The position numbers and the translations under genes were made by a program. The notes under the pieces were generated by a model. The model was not told the origin of the DNA and ran no database searches. It was given only the letters and a program-made list of their open reading frames with translations. Positions 63,975 to 64,000 of a stretch of DNA of 64,000 nt are shown here, piece after piece. Source of the stretch: Dipylidium caninum (taxonomy: Eukaryota; Platyhelminthes; Cestoda; Cyclophyllidea; Dipylidiidae); the NCBI GenBank assembly GCA_017562135.1, contig QEYB01000963.1:496001-560000 (forward strand), in the 5' to 3' direction. Within the stretch, counting starts at the first letter, position 1, and each line of letters opens with the position of its first letter.

Positions 63975-64000
63975 GTTGAATTCTGAGTCATATTCGTGAG

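Noticed and set aside
1..64000. A new multi-gene defence, biosynthetic or mobile system
   Set aside because: Seven of the nine genes are conserved metazoan families with independent roles; the other two (a dehydrogenase and a SHIPPO-like protein) fit known families. I saw no transposase, reverse transcriptase, terminal repeats, CRISPR repeats or viral genes.

Overview
This is a eukaryotic nuclear window. The genes are split by GT-AG introns, polyadenylation signals follow stop codons, and there are no operons of the bacterial kind. Standard genetic code, moderate base composition, a class of spliceosomal introns only about 28-46 nt long, compact gene spacing and possible 5' leader acceptors about 33 nt before start codons suggest a flatworm, probably a tapeworm or relative. 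That placement is an inference from architecture and remembered protein families, not from a database search.

Layout, left to right. (1) 1-17917, plus strand: the 3' three quarters of TRRAP/Tra1, the giant PIKK-family pseudokinase scaffold of histone acetyltransferase complexes, in 32 inferred exons. (2) 18620-21910, plus: RBM25, a splicing factor with RRM, RS/RE-rich and PWI regions. (3) 22202-23452, plus: an intronless ABHD13-type serine hydrolase. (4) 25138-26208, minus: an intronless membrane-anchored short-chain dehydrogenase. (5) 26810-28637, plus: a small sperm-tail PG-repeat (SHIPPO-like) protein. (6) about 30010-43005, plus: CFAP43, a WD-repeat plus coiled-coil protein of motile axonemes, in about 28 exons. 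(7) 43989-48639, plus: a SLC47/MATE drug and organic-cation antiporter in 16 exons. (8) 54384-56207, plus: an intronless POU class IV transcription factor in a gene desert of roughly 10 kb. (9) 60894 to beyond the right edge, plus: the 5' part of RUNDC1.

The first three genes are tightly spaced and share orientation. RBM25 and ABHD13 each have a pyrimidine-AG acceptor 32-33 nt before the ATG, as expected if a leader is joined in trans or by a 5'-UTR intron. The PG-repeat protein and CFAP43 are neighbouring cilium/sperm genes. POU4 sits between non-coding flanks that hold CCAAT boxes, a possible POU palindrome and a G-quadruplex-like block.

The most useful global observation is that conserved exons in three genes are exactly one base too long, with the surplus base placed by homology in or near a homopolymer run in four of them (a fifth cannot be localised). 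This points to insertion errors in the assembly rather than decay, because the genes are essential or highly conserved. I found no convincing new multi-gene system, no tRNA or rRNA gene, no CRISPR array and no intact transposon.
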